Both the position numbers and the translations under genes were made by a program. The notes under the pieces were generated by a model that ran no database searches, was not told the origin of the DNA, and saw only the letters and a program-made list of their open reading frames with translations. This document shows positions 13,716 through 20,588 of a DNA stretch of 32,076 nt, in pieces. How positions within the stretch are numbered: position 1 is the stretch's first letter; each line of letters opens with the position of its first letter. This DNA comes from Slackia sp. (GTDB lineage Bacteria; Actinomycetota; Coriobacteriia; Coriobacteriales; Eggerthellaceae): assembly GCA_030525985.1 (NCBI GenBank), contig JAUNDR010000018.1, positions 1 through 32,076 of the forward strand, written 5' to 3'.

Positions 13716-13752
13716 TACATACTAAAATATTTAAACTATCTTTTAGTATGTA
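13716..13752. repeat. 12-bp perfect inverted repeat in the AT-rich island
   Basis: TACATACTAAAA (13716-13727) and TTTTAGTATGTA (13741-13752) with a 13-nt AT-rich spacer. It is centred about 180 nt upstream of the maf start. It has no U-tract, and its long symmetric AT arms look more like a protein-binding site than a terminator. Confidence 0.6.
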
Positions 13753-13842
13753 TTGCACCCGACCTCGTATAACCACTGATTCAATACGAAAGCACATTAG
13801 TCAGGTGCCCGCCTCATTCCGATTCGCGCGGCCTCAAGCCAT

Positions 13843-13881
13843 CGGTCCCCAAGATGCGCACATGCGCCATCTTAGGGACCG
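13843..13881. repeat. Long stem-loop downstream of cysK
   Basis: Arms CGGTCCC-C-AAGATGCGCA and TGCG-C-CATCTT-A-GGGACCG pair over 17 bp with one mismatch and one bulge, with a very small loop. No U-tract follows on either strand. It may act as the 3' end of the cysK transcript. Confidence 0.5.
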
Positions 13882-14056
13882 AAAGAACCGAAACGCCGCC
13901 GAACGCTTTCCCATGGATCGAATGGAGCATACGAAAGCGATGTGACGAACGACACGCGCAAACAGCACGAACCCGCGACACGAGAACGGCATATGGCGGC
14001 GCTGCGGGCGACATCGCGCAACCGCGGCCCCGATGCCGTCCGAGCGGAGCGGCGGC

Positions 14057-15034
14057 CTACGCGAACAGCGGCGTGGACAGATAGCGCTCGCCCGTATCCA
14101 CCGCGAACGTCACGATGGTCGACCCCTTCGCTTCGGGATGATCTTCGACCAACTTGCGCACGGCGGCGATATTGGCGCCGCTCGAAATGCCCACCAGCAA
14201 CGCCTCGTCGGTCGCCATGAAACGAGCCTGCTCATACGCCTCGTCGGTCGTCACCGAGATAACGCCGTCAAGCGCATCCAAATCGAGCGTCTCGGGAATG
14301 AAGTTGGCACCGATGCCTTGGATGCCATGAGATGCCGGCGTCAAGTCCTCACCCGCCAGCGCCTGGGAAATCAGCGGACTTTCGCTCGGCTGCACCGCGA
14401 AGATGCGCACGCGCTCGCCCGTCAAGGCAGCCAGCCCGTTTTTATTCTGCTTGCCGGGACCATTGAAGAAATGCGCGACGCCGGAAACCGTTCCGCCGGT
14501 GCCGACCGCCGCCACGACATAATCAGGATTCGCGCCGCTGAGCGCCGTCTTTATTTCGGGGCCCGTTGTTTTCTCATGAGCCGCCGGATTATCGGGATTC
14601 GTGAACTGCCCCACGATCCATGCGCCGGGAGTCTCGCGCTCGATTCGCTCGGCTTCGGCCACGGCGCCCGCCATGCCCTCGGCGGCGGGCGTCAGAACGA
14701 GCTTCGCCCCGTAGGCCGCAAGCAGCATGCGGCGCTCCTTGCTCATGGATTCGGGCATGGTGAGCACGACCTCGTAGCCGCGGGCAGCACCGATCATGGC
14801 GATGCCGATACCCGTATTGCCGCTCGTCGGCTCCACAAGCACGCTTTTTCCAGGCGCGATATCGCCGCGCGCCTCGGCGGCGTCGATCATATTTTTCGCC
14901 GCGCGGTCTTTGATCGACCCGCCGGGATTGGCCGCCTCGTATTTCACGAAAACGCCCGCGCCCACCTCGGCGCTCAGCTTCTCAAGCTTGATCAGGGGCG
15001 TCGCGCCGATGGCGGCGCTCAGATGCTCGGTCAT
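14057..15034 (-). CDS. cysK: Cysteine synthase A (O-acetylserine sulfhydrylase), 325 aa
   Basis: PLP enzyme that makes L-cysteine from O-acetylserine and sulfide in the cytoplasm. The PLP lysine is Lys42 in NPGGSIKDRAA. The substrate loop is at 70-75 (TSGNTG), the PLP phosphate loop is VGTGGTVSG, and the pyridine-ring serine is in GISSGANIAAV. The C-terminus DTGERYLSTPLF is diagnostic of CysK/CysM. The sequence GIQGIGANFIPETLD supports CysK over cystathionine beta-synthase. The ribosome binding site GGAAGG is 8 nt before the ATG. No serine acetyltransferase gene (cysE) is adjacent. It probably has its own promoter, not resolved in the short spacer to the upstream gene. Confidence 0.95.
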   Translation of the reverse strand: MTEHLSAAIGATPLIKLEKLSAEVGAGVFVKYEAANPGGSIKDRAAKNMIDAAEARGDIAPGKSVLVEPTSGNTGIGIAMIGAARGYEVVLTMPESMSKERRMLLAAYGAKLVLTPAAEGMAGAVAEAERIERETPGAWIVGQFTNPDNPAAHEKTTGPEIKTALSGANPDYVVAAVGTGGTVSGVAHFFNGPGKQNKNGLAALTGERVRIFAVQPSESPLISQALAGEDLTPASHGIQGIGANFIPETLDLDALDGVISVTTDEAYEQARFMATDEALLVGISSGANIAAVRKLVEDHPEAKGSTIVTFAVDTGERYLSTPLFA

Positions 15035-15091
15035 TGCCGTACCTTCCCTTCATGACAAGAACAACCAAGGCGATGCATTCGAACCATCGCC

Positions 15092-15109
15092 GCACGGCAT
15101 ACGCCGTGC
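15092..15109. repeat. Short stem-loop between the rRNA methyltransferase and cysK genes
   Basis: Perfect 7-bp stem GCACGGC / GCCGTGC with a 4-nt loop in the 118-nt spacer. No U-tract follows, so a terminator role is uncertain. Confidence 0.4.
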
Positions 15110-15152
15110 CGTCGATTCGGCGTCGGACCAGACCCGCGTGCGGTGCGGCCGA

Positions 15153-16613
15153 TCATCCTTCGTGCGACGCGTCCTCGCAGGCCGCACGCTCGAAGGCCAG
15201 GATATTTTCGACATGCGGCGTGTGGGGGAACATGTCCACCGGCTGCATTTCGACGATGCGATAGCCGTGCTGCACCAGATAGCCGGCATCGCGCATCTGC
15301 GTATGCGGATTGCACGAGATGTACACGATGCGGCGCGGAGCGAGCGTACAGGCCGCCTTGAGAAAATCGGGGGTGGACCCTGCACGCGGAGGGTCCATCA
15401 GCAGCACGTCGAGCCGTTCGCCGCGAGCGGCGAGTTCGCGCATGAACGCGCCCGCGTCGGCGGCGACGAACTCGGCCGCCTCGATGCCATTATGACGGGC
15501 GTTGTTCGCCGCATCGGCCACCGCATCGGGACGCTCTTCGACGCCGATGACACGCGCCGCGCCGGGCCCGCCGTTCACTCCGCGCGCCGCGACCAGCCCG
15601 ATCGTGCCGGTGCCGCAATACGCATCCATCACCGTTTCGGTGCCCGCCAGCTGCGCCATCTCGATGGCGCGCATGTAAAGCACTTCGGTTTGATCCGCAT
15701 TCACCTGATAGAACGATTTCGACGAGATGCGAAACGTCAGCCCGCACAGCGAGTCGAGAATGAATCCGGGGCCGTACAGCGTGCGCTCTTTGTCCCCCAT
15801 GATCACGTTGGTCTTGCGCGTATTGACGTTCTGCACCACCGTCGTGATCGACGGATGGGCGCGCTTCAGGGCGCGCACGAATGCCCGCGATGCGGGAAAC
15901 GCCTCTTCGCGCGTGACCAGGGTGACCATGACCTCGCCCGACGTGTGGCCCACGCGCACCTGCACGTGGCGCAAAAAGCCCGTGTCGGCATCCTCGTCGT
16001 ACGGCGTCATGCCGAAGTTGCCCATCAGTTCGCGCACGGTGAGGATGATGCGCTTGGCCTCCTGATTTTCTATCAGGCACTCTTTCGAATCGATGACGCG
16101 ATGCGTGCCGCGCTCGTACATACCGCACAGTACGCGGCGCTTGCGGGCTCGGCGATCGTAGACGGCGACATAGGGCGAGACCACCTTGTTGCGATAGTAG
16201 CGCGGGTCGCGCATGCCCGCGATGGCGTGCACCTGAGCGTTTTCATCAAGCAATCCAGAGAACAGCTCCTCCATCTGCGCCTGCTTGGCACGCAGCTGCT
16301 TTCGATAGGGGACGCTCAAAAGCTCGCAGCCTCCGCAGCGACCGTCGATCGGGCAGAAAAGCCCGTTGCGGCGCGCACTGTGCGCGCTCGCCTCCTTCGA
16401 CGCCTCGGAGCGAACGGCGGCCTTTCCCTTCGGCGCGCGATGCGGGGCGCCCTTCGGCTTCGGCTTCGCGGCGGCGTATCCGGCGCGCCCGCTGCGGCCC
16501 GCCGAATCGTGCGCACGAGACGAAGCGGCGGACGCCTTCGATGCCGTACGCCGACCGCCGGCCGATTTCCGGTTCGATTTCGGACCCGTATGATATGTGT
16601 TCTTCTTTTCCAT
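15153..16613 (-). CDS. RumA/RlmD-type 23S rRNA (uracil-5-)-methyltransferase, 486 aa
   Basis: SAM-dependent, Fe-S-containing enzyme that forms 5-methyluridine in RNA, most likely in 23S rRNA. Four Fe-S cysteines are visible: Cys87, Cys93 and Cys96 in CPIDGRCGGC, and Cys179 in SKECL, spaced much as in E. coli RumA. The SAM motif is DAYCGTGTIG, then LLMDPPRAG, the catalytic cysteine in YISCNP, and the terminal VDMFPHTPHVENILAF. Residues 1-82 are a low-complexity tail rich in Lys, Arg, Ala and Ser, where RumA enzymes carry a TRAM beta-barrel; no TRAM pattern is visible. The ATG at 16613 has no Shine-Dalgarno but lies just downstream of a -10 element, so a leaderless message is possible; an ATG at 16622 is the alternative. 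Specificity (m5U747 or m5U1939) is not assignable. Confidence 0.9.
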   Translation of the reverse strand: MEKKNTYHTGPKSNRKSAGGRRTASKASAASSRAHDSAGRSGRAGYAAAKPKPKGAPHRAPKGKAAVRSEASKEASAHSARRNGLFCPIDGRCGGCELLSVPYRKQLRAKQAQMEELFSGLLDENAQVHAIAGMRDPRYYRNKVVSPYVAVYDRRARKRRVLCGMYERGTHRVIDSKECLIENQEAKRIILTVRELMGNFGMTPYDEDADTGFLRHVQVRVGHTSGEVMVTLVTREEAFPASRAFVRALKRAHPSITTVVQNVNTRKTNVIMGDKERTLYGPGFILDSLCGLTFRISSKSFYQVNADQTEVLYMRAIEMAQLAGTETVMDAYCGTGTIGLVAARGVNGGPGAARVIGVEERPDAVADAANNARHNGIEAAEFVAADAGAFMRELAARGERLDVLLMDPPRAGSTPDFLKAACTLAPRRIVYISCNPHTQMRDAGYLVQHGYRIVEMQPVDMFPHTPHVENILAFERAACEDASHEG

Positions 16614-16620
16614 GCCGACC

Positions 16621-16626
16621 ATTGTA
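16621..16626 (-). promoter_or_regulatory. -10 element placing a leaderless start at the rRNA methyltransferase
   Basis: Minus-strand TACAAT (5 of 6 matches) ends 7 nt before the ATG at 16613, so transcription would begin at or next to the start codon. This would explain the missing ribosome binding site. No convincing -35 is seen. Confidence 0.45.
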
Positions 16627-16684
16627 ACGTGCCGCCATCCGCTGCGCTGCAACGCCGATCGCGCCGCCACCACATTCGCACGCG

Positions 16685-16748
16685 AAAAACGGCAGAACCG
16701 CCGTAAAACGCAAAACGACGCCCCCAGTCACACCGACCGAAGGCGTCG
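16685..16748 (-). terminator. Tandem Rho-independent terminators
   Basis: First: minus-strand stem CGACGCC / GGCGTCG (16742-16748 with 16716-16722), with an inner GUC/GAC pairing, followed by TTTTGCGTTTT. Second: stem ACGGC / GCCGT (16689-16704), followed by TTTTT. Both face the minus direction and lie upstream of the methyltransferase gene, so they end a separate transcript or attenuate a leader. No protein gene ends just upstream of them. Confidence 0.7.
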
Positions 16749-17021
16749 CGTAAAATCGAAGCGGGACAAGCAAGAGACTTAAAGGGAAGCAAGCCGAGAG
16801 AGGTAGGTTGCCCCGCCCTTTCGAGAAAGGCGCATGGGAACCGACCCCCGATAAAAGAGCATCGCCATGCACCCTGGAGAGGTGCGATTTCAAGGTGCCG
16901 GCACGTGCGCACACAGCCTCGGCGCGCCGCATGAACGCGGCCGCCGAGCCGTGCACTATGGGTGTCGGAATCGAAAGCCGTATTTTTGCGGACGGTCGCC
17001 ATGCCCACACGGGCTTTCGAT
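16705..17021 (-). ncRNA. Candidate structured non-coding RNA, about 315 nt
   Basis: A predicted promoter at 17028-17056 would start transcription at about 17021, exactly at a 10-bp stem ATCGAAAGCC / GGCTTTCGAT (17012-17021 with 16970-16979). Further stem-loops follow in the same direction. One is at 16917-16948 (CTCGGC/GCCGAG plus an inner GCCGC/GCGGC, extendable outward by 4 bp past a bulge). Others are at 16869-16885 (GCACC/GGTGC) and 16814-16832 (CGCC.TTTC with GAAA.GGCG). Tandem terminators close the unit. I searched by eye for RNase P, tmRNA, SRP RNA and common riboswitch signatures and found none. The alternative is a long regulatory leader of the downstream methyltransferase gene. No protein-like frame of its own is seen here. 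Confidence 0.4.
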
Positions 17022-17027
17022 ACATGC

Positions 17028-17056
17028 ATAGTAGTTTTTGATCGTATAAAAGTAAA
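17028..17056 (-). promoter_or_regulatory. Predicted promoter of the candidate non-coding RNA
   Basis: Minus-strand TTTACT (17051-17056), a 17-nt spacer and TACTAT (17028-17033), each matching consensus at 4 of 6, in an AT-rich patch. The start point about 7 nt downstream coincides with the first stem of the RNA. Confidence 0.5.
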
Positions 17057-17332
17057 ATGAGTGTATCTTATAAATAATTAAAAAAATCTTATACCCCATT
17101 ACACGCCAGTGGACGACGTCGGAACGAGAGGGGATGACGACGGGCATTGGGGCGAAGTCCGAAGGCGGCGGCAGGAAAAGCGACGGCAAGCGCACGGCAT
17201 CATCGAGCGAACGATAGTGCGGAAAACAGCCGCGACCCACGCAAAAGCGACAGCGCCCACGCAGAAACGACCTTGGCCAGCGGAAGAGCAGACGCCTTGC
17301 GCGGCGGCGAATGGAAAACCGAAGGAAGATAT
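17057..17332. other. Region upstream of the LysR gene
   Basis: 17041-17100 is AT-rich and carries the 8-mer ATCTTATA twice, at 17065-17072 and 17086-17093, 21 bp apart, which is two helical turns. This could be a regulator site for the LysR gene. A plus-strand promoter is likely here, but I cannot fix its hexamers. 17100-17332 is GC-rich, with no gene or clear structure. Confidence 0.35.
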
Positions 17333-18253
17333 ATGTCGAACCAGAAATACGAAGCCTTCGTCACCGTGGCGAAAACGGGCAGCTTCAAAAAGACCGCCGA
17401 AATCCTGGGGTACACCCAGGCAGGCGTCAGCTACATGATGAGCTCCCTCGAGCAGGAAATGGGAACCGCCCTGTTCACGCGCGACCACTCGGGAGCGCGG
17501 CTGACCGCCGACGGACGCAACCTCCTGCCGTGGATCCAAGACGTCTACGCAAGCGAGCAGGCGCTGCAAAAACGCCTGGCGGAACTGAAGCATGTCGGCG
17601 AAGGAAGCCTGCGCATCGCCGCATTCGCGAGCATCGCCGTGCAGTGGCTGCCGGGCATCATGGAGGCGTTTTTGCGCGACCGCCCCAATATCGAATACGA
17701 ACTGGTCACCTACGAAAGCCAGGACGAGATGGAGGCCGCCACCTGGCGCGGCGAATTCGACTGCTGCTTCATCATTCTGCCGACGACGCTCGACTTCTTC
17801 ACCATACCCCTGGCGCGCGACCCGCTCTACGTGGTGCTGCCGCCCGACCACCCCCTGGCCGACGCGCCGTTTTTCCCGAAAGAATCGCTCGCCGTCGAAC
17901 CCTATATAAAAGTAAGGAGCAGCGACGACCGCACCGAATTCGACGCCGTTTTCGCGCGGCATCAGGTGGAGCCGCACGTGCGCTTCGTCATGGACAACGA
18001 CTACGCGGTCATGGGCATGGTGAGCAAGGGGTTCGGGTTCAGCCTGTTTCCTCAGCTCGTTTTGGACAACGCGACCGTCGACCTGGCGCGCGTGGAGCCC
18101 GAAATACCCACCCACCGCGAGCTCGCCATCGCCGTGCGCTCCTACAGCAGGGCCTCGATGGCCACCAAGGCCTTCATCGAATGCGTGCGCAAATGGGTGG
18201 CGGAAAACAACCCGTGGATGCTCGACGGAACGAAGACCGGCGCCAGGCCTTAG
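17333..18253 (+). CDS. LysR-family transcriptional regulator, 306 aa
   Basis: DNA-binding regulator with an N-terminal winged helix-turn-helix at residues 3-60 (YEAFVTVAKTGSFKKTAEILGYTQAGVSYMMSSLEQEMGTALFTRDHSGARLTADG), and a periplasmic-binding-protein-like effector domain at about 90-295 (GSLRIAAFASIAVQWLPGIM onward). The length is typical. The helix-turn-helix has TQAGVSYMMSSLEQE where most LysR proteins have SQPAVSxQIxxLE. The effector is unknown. The start at 17333 is set by GAAGGAAG 4 nt before the ATG; the long open frame upstream (from 17147) is non-coding in composition. It converges with the TorD-like gene, so no divergent target is next to it; its regulon is not visible here. Confidence 0.92.
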   Translation: MSNQKYEAFVTVAKTGSFKKTAEILGYTQAGVSYMMSSLEQEMGTALFTRDHSGARLTADGRNLLPWIQDVYASEQALQKRLAELKHVGEGSLRIAAFASIAVQWLPGIMEAFLRDRPNIEYELVTYESQDEMEAATWRGEFDCCFIILPTTLDFFTIPLARDPLYVVLPPDHPLADAPFFPKESLAVEPYIKVRSSDDRTEFDAVFARHQVEPHVRFVMDNDYAVMGMVSKGFGFSLFPQLVLDNATVDLARVEPEIPTHRELAIAVRSYSRASMATKAFIECVRKWVAENNPWMLDGTKTGARP

Positions 18254-18268
18254 GGAAACCGCCGCGAC

Positions 18269-18970
18269 CTAGCGATAGAAGCGCGGCACGGCCACCTCGA
18301 GGCCGAATGCATCCTTCATGCCTTCGAGGCTCGCATTCGCCATAGCGGCGAGCCCTTTGTAGAAGGGATGCTCAGCAGCAGCTTCGAGCTGTTCGAGCAG
18401 ATGGCCCGACCACGGCAGCACGTGCAGCTGCAAGAACTCGGCCACCAGCTCGGGCTTCGCCTCCGCCAGCCAACCCGCCATGGCGAGCACCAGACCGATG
18501 TGGTCTTCGGGAGTTTTCTCGTCGCTTAGGCGCTGCACGCCATGAGCGCGCATCCATGCACGCAGCGCCAGGGTGCCCTCGCCGAACACCACGCGGTCGC
18601 GGTCGGTGTAGACCGATCCCCACGGCGGCGCGGGAAGCGATTGCGGCCCCACGAACAGACGGCGGTATTCCCATTTCAGAGCGTCGCCGCCATCGGATTC
18701 GCGCCGTTTGGCACCTTCCGCCAGAAGAGTCAGGCAGCGCTGCGCCTCGGCCGCTTCGACGAACGGCCACTCTGCCGCCGCCGCATCCGCATCGAGCGCC
18801 GCCATGACGGCGAGAGCCGCGTCGGTCGCGCCCGTCGAGGGGTCGTTCAAGAAAAACGGCGAGAGCGCGGCGCCGATGAAAGCGACGCCCGCCATGCGTT
18901 CGTCCGTCCCGACCCGCTCGTCTGCAGACGGGCGATTCGCCTGTTCGTATTCGGTATTCATCGTATCCAT
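18269..18970 (-). CDS. TorD/DmsD-family molybdoenzyme chaperone, 233 aa
   Basis: All-helical cytoplasmic chaperone that binds the Tat signal of a molybdopterin oxidoreductase and helps cofactor insertion before export. Recognised from the central block YRRLFVGPQSLPAPPWGSVYTDRDRVVFGEGTLALRAWMRAHG, followed by EDHIGLVLAMAGWLAE and FLQLHVLPWSGHLLEQLE, the classic TorD pattern. The length is typical. The start at 18970 has a perfect AAGGAGG 6 nt upstream, while the much longer open frame to 20050 is antisense to the HipA-like gene and not real. No molybdoenzyme gene is in the window, so this chaperone is an orphan whose client is elsewhere. Stop codons of this gene and the converging LysR gene are 15 nt apart, with no terminator between. 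Confidence 0.88.
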   Translation of the reverse strand: MDTMNTEYEQANRPSADERVGTDERMAGVAFIGAALSPFFLNDPSTGATDAALAVMAALDADAAAAEWPFVEAAEAQRCLTLLAEGAKRRESDGGDALKWEYRRLFVGPQSLPAPPWGSVYTDRDRVVFGEGTLALRAWMRAHGVQRLSDEKTPEDHIGLVLAMAGWLAEAKPELVAEFLQLHVLPWSGHLLEQLEAAAEHPFYKGLAAMANASLEGMKDAFGLEVAVPRFYR

Positions 18971-19142
18971 GAGAGACCTCCTTGCCATGCCATGCCGCGA
19001 GGCGAATTTTCCGCATGCCATACTAGCAAGTTTCAGGCGAAGGAACGCGGGGGAAATCGCGGCGGACCGCGATGGAAAAGCGCCGATCGGCAACAACAGA
19101 AAGGCGATGCCGCATGCACGTCGCATGGCGAACGGCCTTGGG

Positions 19143-19148
19143 TATAAT
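19143..19148 (+). promoter_or_regulatory. -10 element of the HipA-like gene
   Basis: A perfect TATAAT 26 nt before the GTG start and 12 nt before the Shine-Dalgarno AAGGAGG (19161-19167). The -35 region is poor. Confidence 0.5.
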
Positions 19149-19174
19149 CGCCTGAAGTCGAAGGAGGAAAGAGC

Positions 19175-20125
19175 GTGGACGCCATCGATTTGAACGAATG
19201 CGCACGAAGCTATCTGTATTACGGCGGCGCAGCAGGGCGCAAAGAAGGCATCTTGATCGACGGGCAGCCGTGGATCGCCAAATTCCCCCGCACGGCGCGC
19301 GATATGAAAGGAAAGCATCTGCCGTCCTGTACATCGAGCCCCGTGTCCGAATATCTCGGATCGCACATCTACGCAAGCCTGGGCATTCCCGTCCATGAAA
19401 CCATGCTGGGGTTTCTTGAGGGGAAGATCGTCTGCGCCTGCAAGGATTTCTGCAATCAGGGCACGCAGCTCGTCGAATTCAAAAACCTCAAGAACTCGAC
19501 GCCCGACGATATGCCCGCCGTATCGGGGTCCCTTTCCGACGGCGACTCGACATATCTTTCCGACGTGCTCGCCTCCATCGCGCTCGTCGAACCGCTTCGC
19601 TCGACGCAGGGAGTCATCGAGCGATTCTGGGACATGTTCGTCGTGGATGCGTTCATCAAAAACCCCGATCGCAACAATGGCAATTGGGGTCTTTTGCGAA
19701 CGGCGGACGGCACGTTCTCGCTCGCGCCCGTCTACGATAACGGCAGCTGCCTTTTCAGCAAAAGAACGCCATCGGTGGCGGCGGCACGGCTGGAGCACGA
19801 CGAATCCATCGAGCAAGACGCCTTCGGGACCAATGTCAGCTGCTATCGCATTTTCGATTCCGAATCGCGCTGCGGACACGCCATCCACCCCTTCGACTAC
19901 ATGCGCACGTCGCGCAACCCCGACCTCGCTGCAGCAGTCGTCCGATTCGCCGAAACCGTCGATATAAGCGCCATCGACGAAATCATCGATTCGGTGCCCG
20001 AAGAAGCTTACGGAACCATCGTGATGAGCGAGAATATGCGCGCGTCGCACAAAACGTTGCTTCGCGTACGCCTCGAACGTGGCATCGTTCCCGCAGCGGA
20101 GGTCGCCCGCAAGCTGATTCGCTGA
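19175..20125 (+). CDS. HipA-type serine/threonine kinase (CtkA-like), 316 aa
   Basis: Predicted protein kinase with the HipA fold. The catalytic residues are visible with HipA spacing: Asp165 and Asn170 in NPDRNNGNWG and Asp188 in APVYDNG, a 5- and 23-residue spacing identical to E. coli HipA Asp309/Asn314/Asp332. Lys36 in GQPWIAKFPR is the likely ATP lysine, and SEYLGSHIYASLGIPV matches the following helix. At 316 aa it lacks the extra N-terminal subdomain of HipA (about 440 aa) and is closer in size to the CtkA group. No HipB-like helix-turn-helix antitoxin is beside it. The start is a GTG with a perfect AAGGAGG 7 nt upstream. Target and role (toxin, host effector or signalling) are unknown. 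Confidence 0.85.
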   Translation: MDAIDLNECARSYLYYGGAAGRKEGILIDGQPWIAKFPRTARDMKGKHLPSCTSSPVSEYLGSHIYASLGIPVHETMLGFLEGKIVCACKDFCNQGTQLVEFKNLKNSTPDDMPAVSGSLSDGDSTYLSDVLASIALVEPLRSTQGVIERFWDMFVVDAFIKNPDRNNGNWGLLRTADGTFSLAPVYDNGSCLFSKRTPSVAAARLEHDESIEQDAFGTNVSCYRIFDSESRCGHAIHPFDYMRTSRNPDLAAAVVRFAETVDISAIDEIIDSVPEEAYGTIVMSENMRASHKTLLRVRLERGIVPAAEVARKLIR

Positions 20126-20168
20126 AACGGCCGGCGCGAAGGCCGTCCCGCGTGGGTCCGATTGTCAT

Positions 20169-20307
20169 ATTTTTCCGTTTTCCTACCCGTTTCGCGGTGC
20201 CTCGAAGGCAATCGAGCGCACAAGCGCGATTTCCGAAAACAGCGACCTGGGCTTTTATAACGAAAGCGCATTCCCGCGCGCTTCGAAAGATTGGAAAACG
20301 GAAAAAT
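20169..20307. repeat. 15-bp inverted repeat pair, 139 bp end to end
   Basis: ATTTTTCCGTTTTCC (20169-20183) and its exact reverse complement (20293-20307). The interior has no recognised gene. No target-site duplication is visible at the ends. Confidence 0.6.
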
Positions 20308-20315
20308 CTTGCAAC

Positions 20316-20348
20316 TTTTCCGTCTGATGGGGATTTTCAGACGGAAAA
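20316..20348. repeat. 12-bp inverted repeat sharing the TTTTCCGT core
   Basis: TTTTCCGTCTGA (20316-20327) and TCAGACGGAAAA (20337-20348), loop 9 nt. Together with 20169-20307 this makes four copies of TTTTCCGT, alternating in direction, within 180 bp. No U-tract follows directly on either strand. Confidence 0.6.
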
Positions 20349-20382
20349 CCGGAGCAACGCAGGGCTTGCAGACCCCGTCGCG

Positions 20383-20588
20383 CTACTCGTCAGCATCGGC
20401 CACGAGCGCAACCACCTCCGCTTTCGAATGGATATCGAGTTTCTGATAGATACTTTTGATATGGAACTTCACGGTGTTCTCAGACACCACCAGCTCTTCG
20501 GCCACAGCAGCATTCGTCTTGCCGCGCGCGACAAGAGCAAACACCTCGCGTTCGCTTTCACGAGGCCGAAGAAAGCGAATGACGGCTT
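20383..20588 (-). pseudogene. Truncated LuxR-family regulator (C-terminal helix-turn-helix only)
   Basis: About 67 codons encode a good LuxR DNA-binding domain, PRESEREVFALVARG-KTNAAVAEELVVSENTVKFHIKSIYQKLDIHSKAEVVALV, ending at a normal TAG. There is no start codon or ribosome binding site for it, and no sensor domain: the reading frame meets the stop of the ATPase gene directly upstream, in a different frame. The PRE region has two extra residues compared with the usual LTPRExEV, so the junction may be slightly damaged. I read this as the tail of a LuxR regulator whose front was lost when the ATPase gene arrived. A short product from an internal GTG cannot be excluded. Confidence 0.7.

Larger units (their letters stand above)
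13552..14056. other. AT-rich non-coding island between cysK and maf
   Basis: About 13552-13800 is strongly AT-rich, unlike the flanking GC-rich genes, and no gene is recognised. It holds the maf promoter and an inverted repeat at 13716-13752. The remainder (13800-14056) is GC-rich with a strong hairpin at 13843-13881. An island like this may be a complex promoter region or a trace of transferred DNA; the sequence does not decide. Confidence 0.5.

Noticed and set aside
16780..16820. SRP RNA-like word GGGAAGCAAGCC on plus
   Set aside because: The partner strand of the SRP core (CAGG...GGUC type) and the tetraloop are missing.
18971..20050. Long N-terminal extension of the TorD-like gene
   Set aside because: It runs antisense through the HipA-like kinase; the ATG at 18970 has a perfect ribosome binding site and the family N-terminus.
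20169..20307. A complete miniature transposable element (MITE)
   Set aside because: The 15-bp inverted ends fit, but no target-site duplication is visible and no second copy is in the window, so only the repeat is reported.
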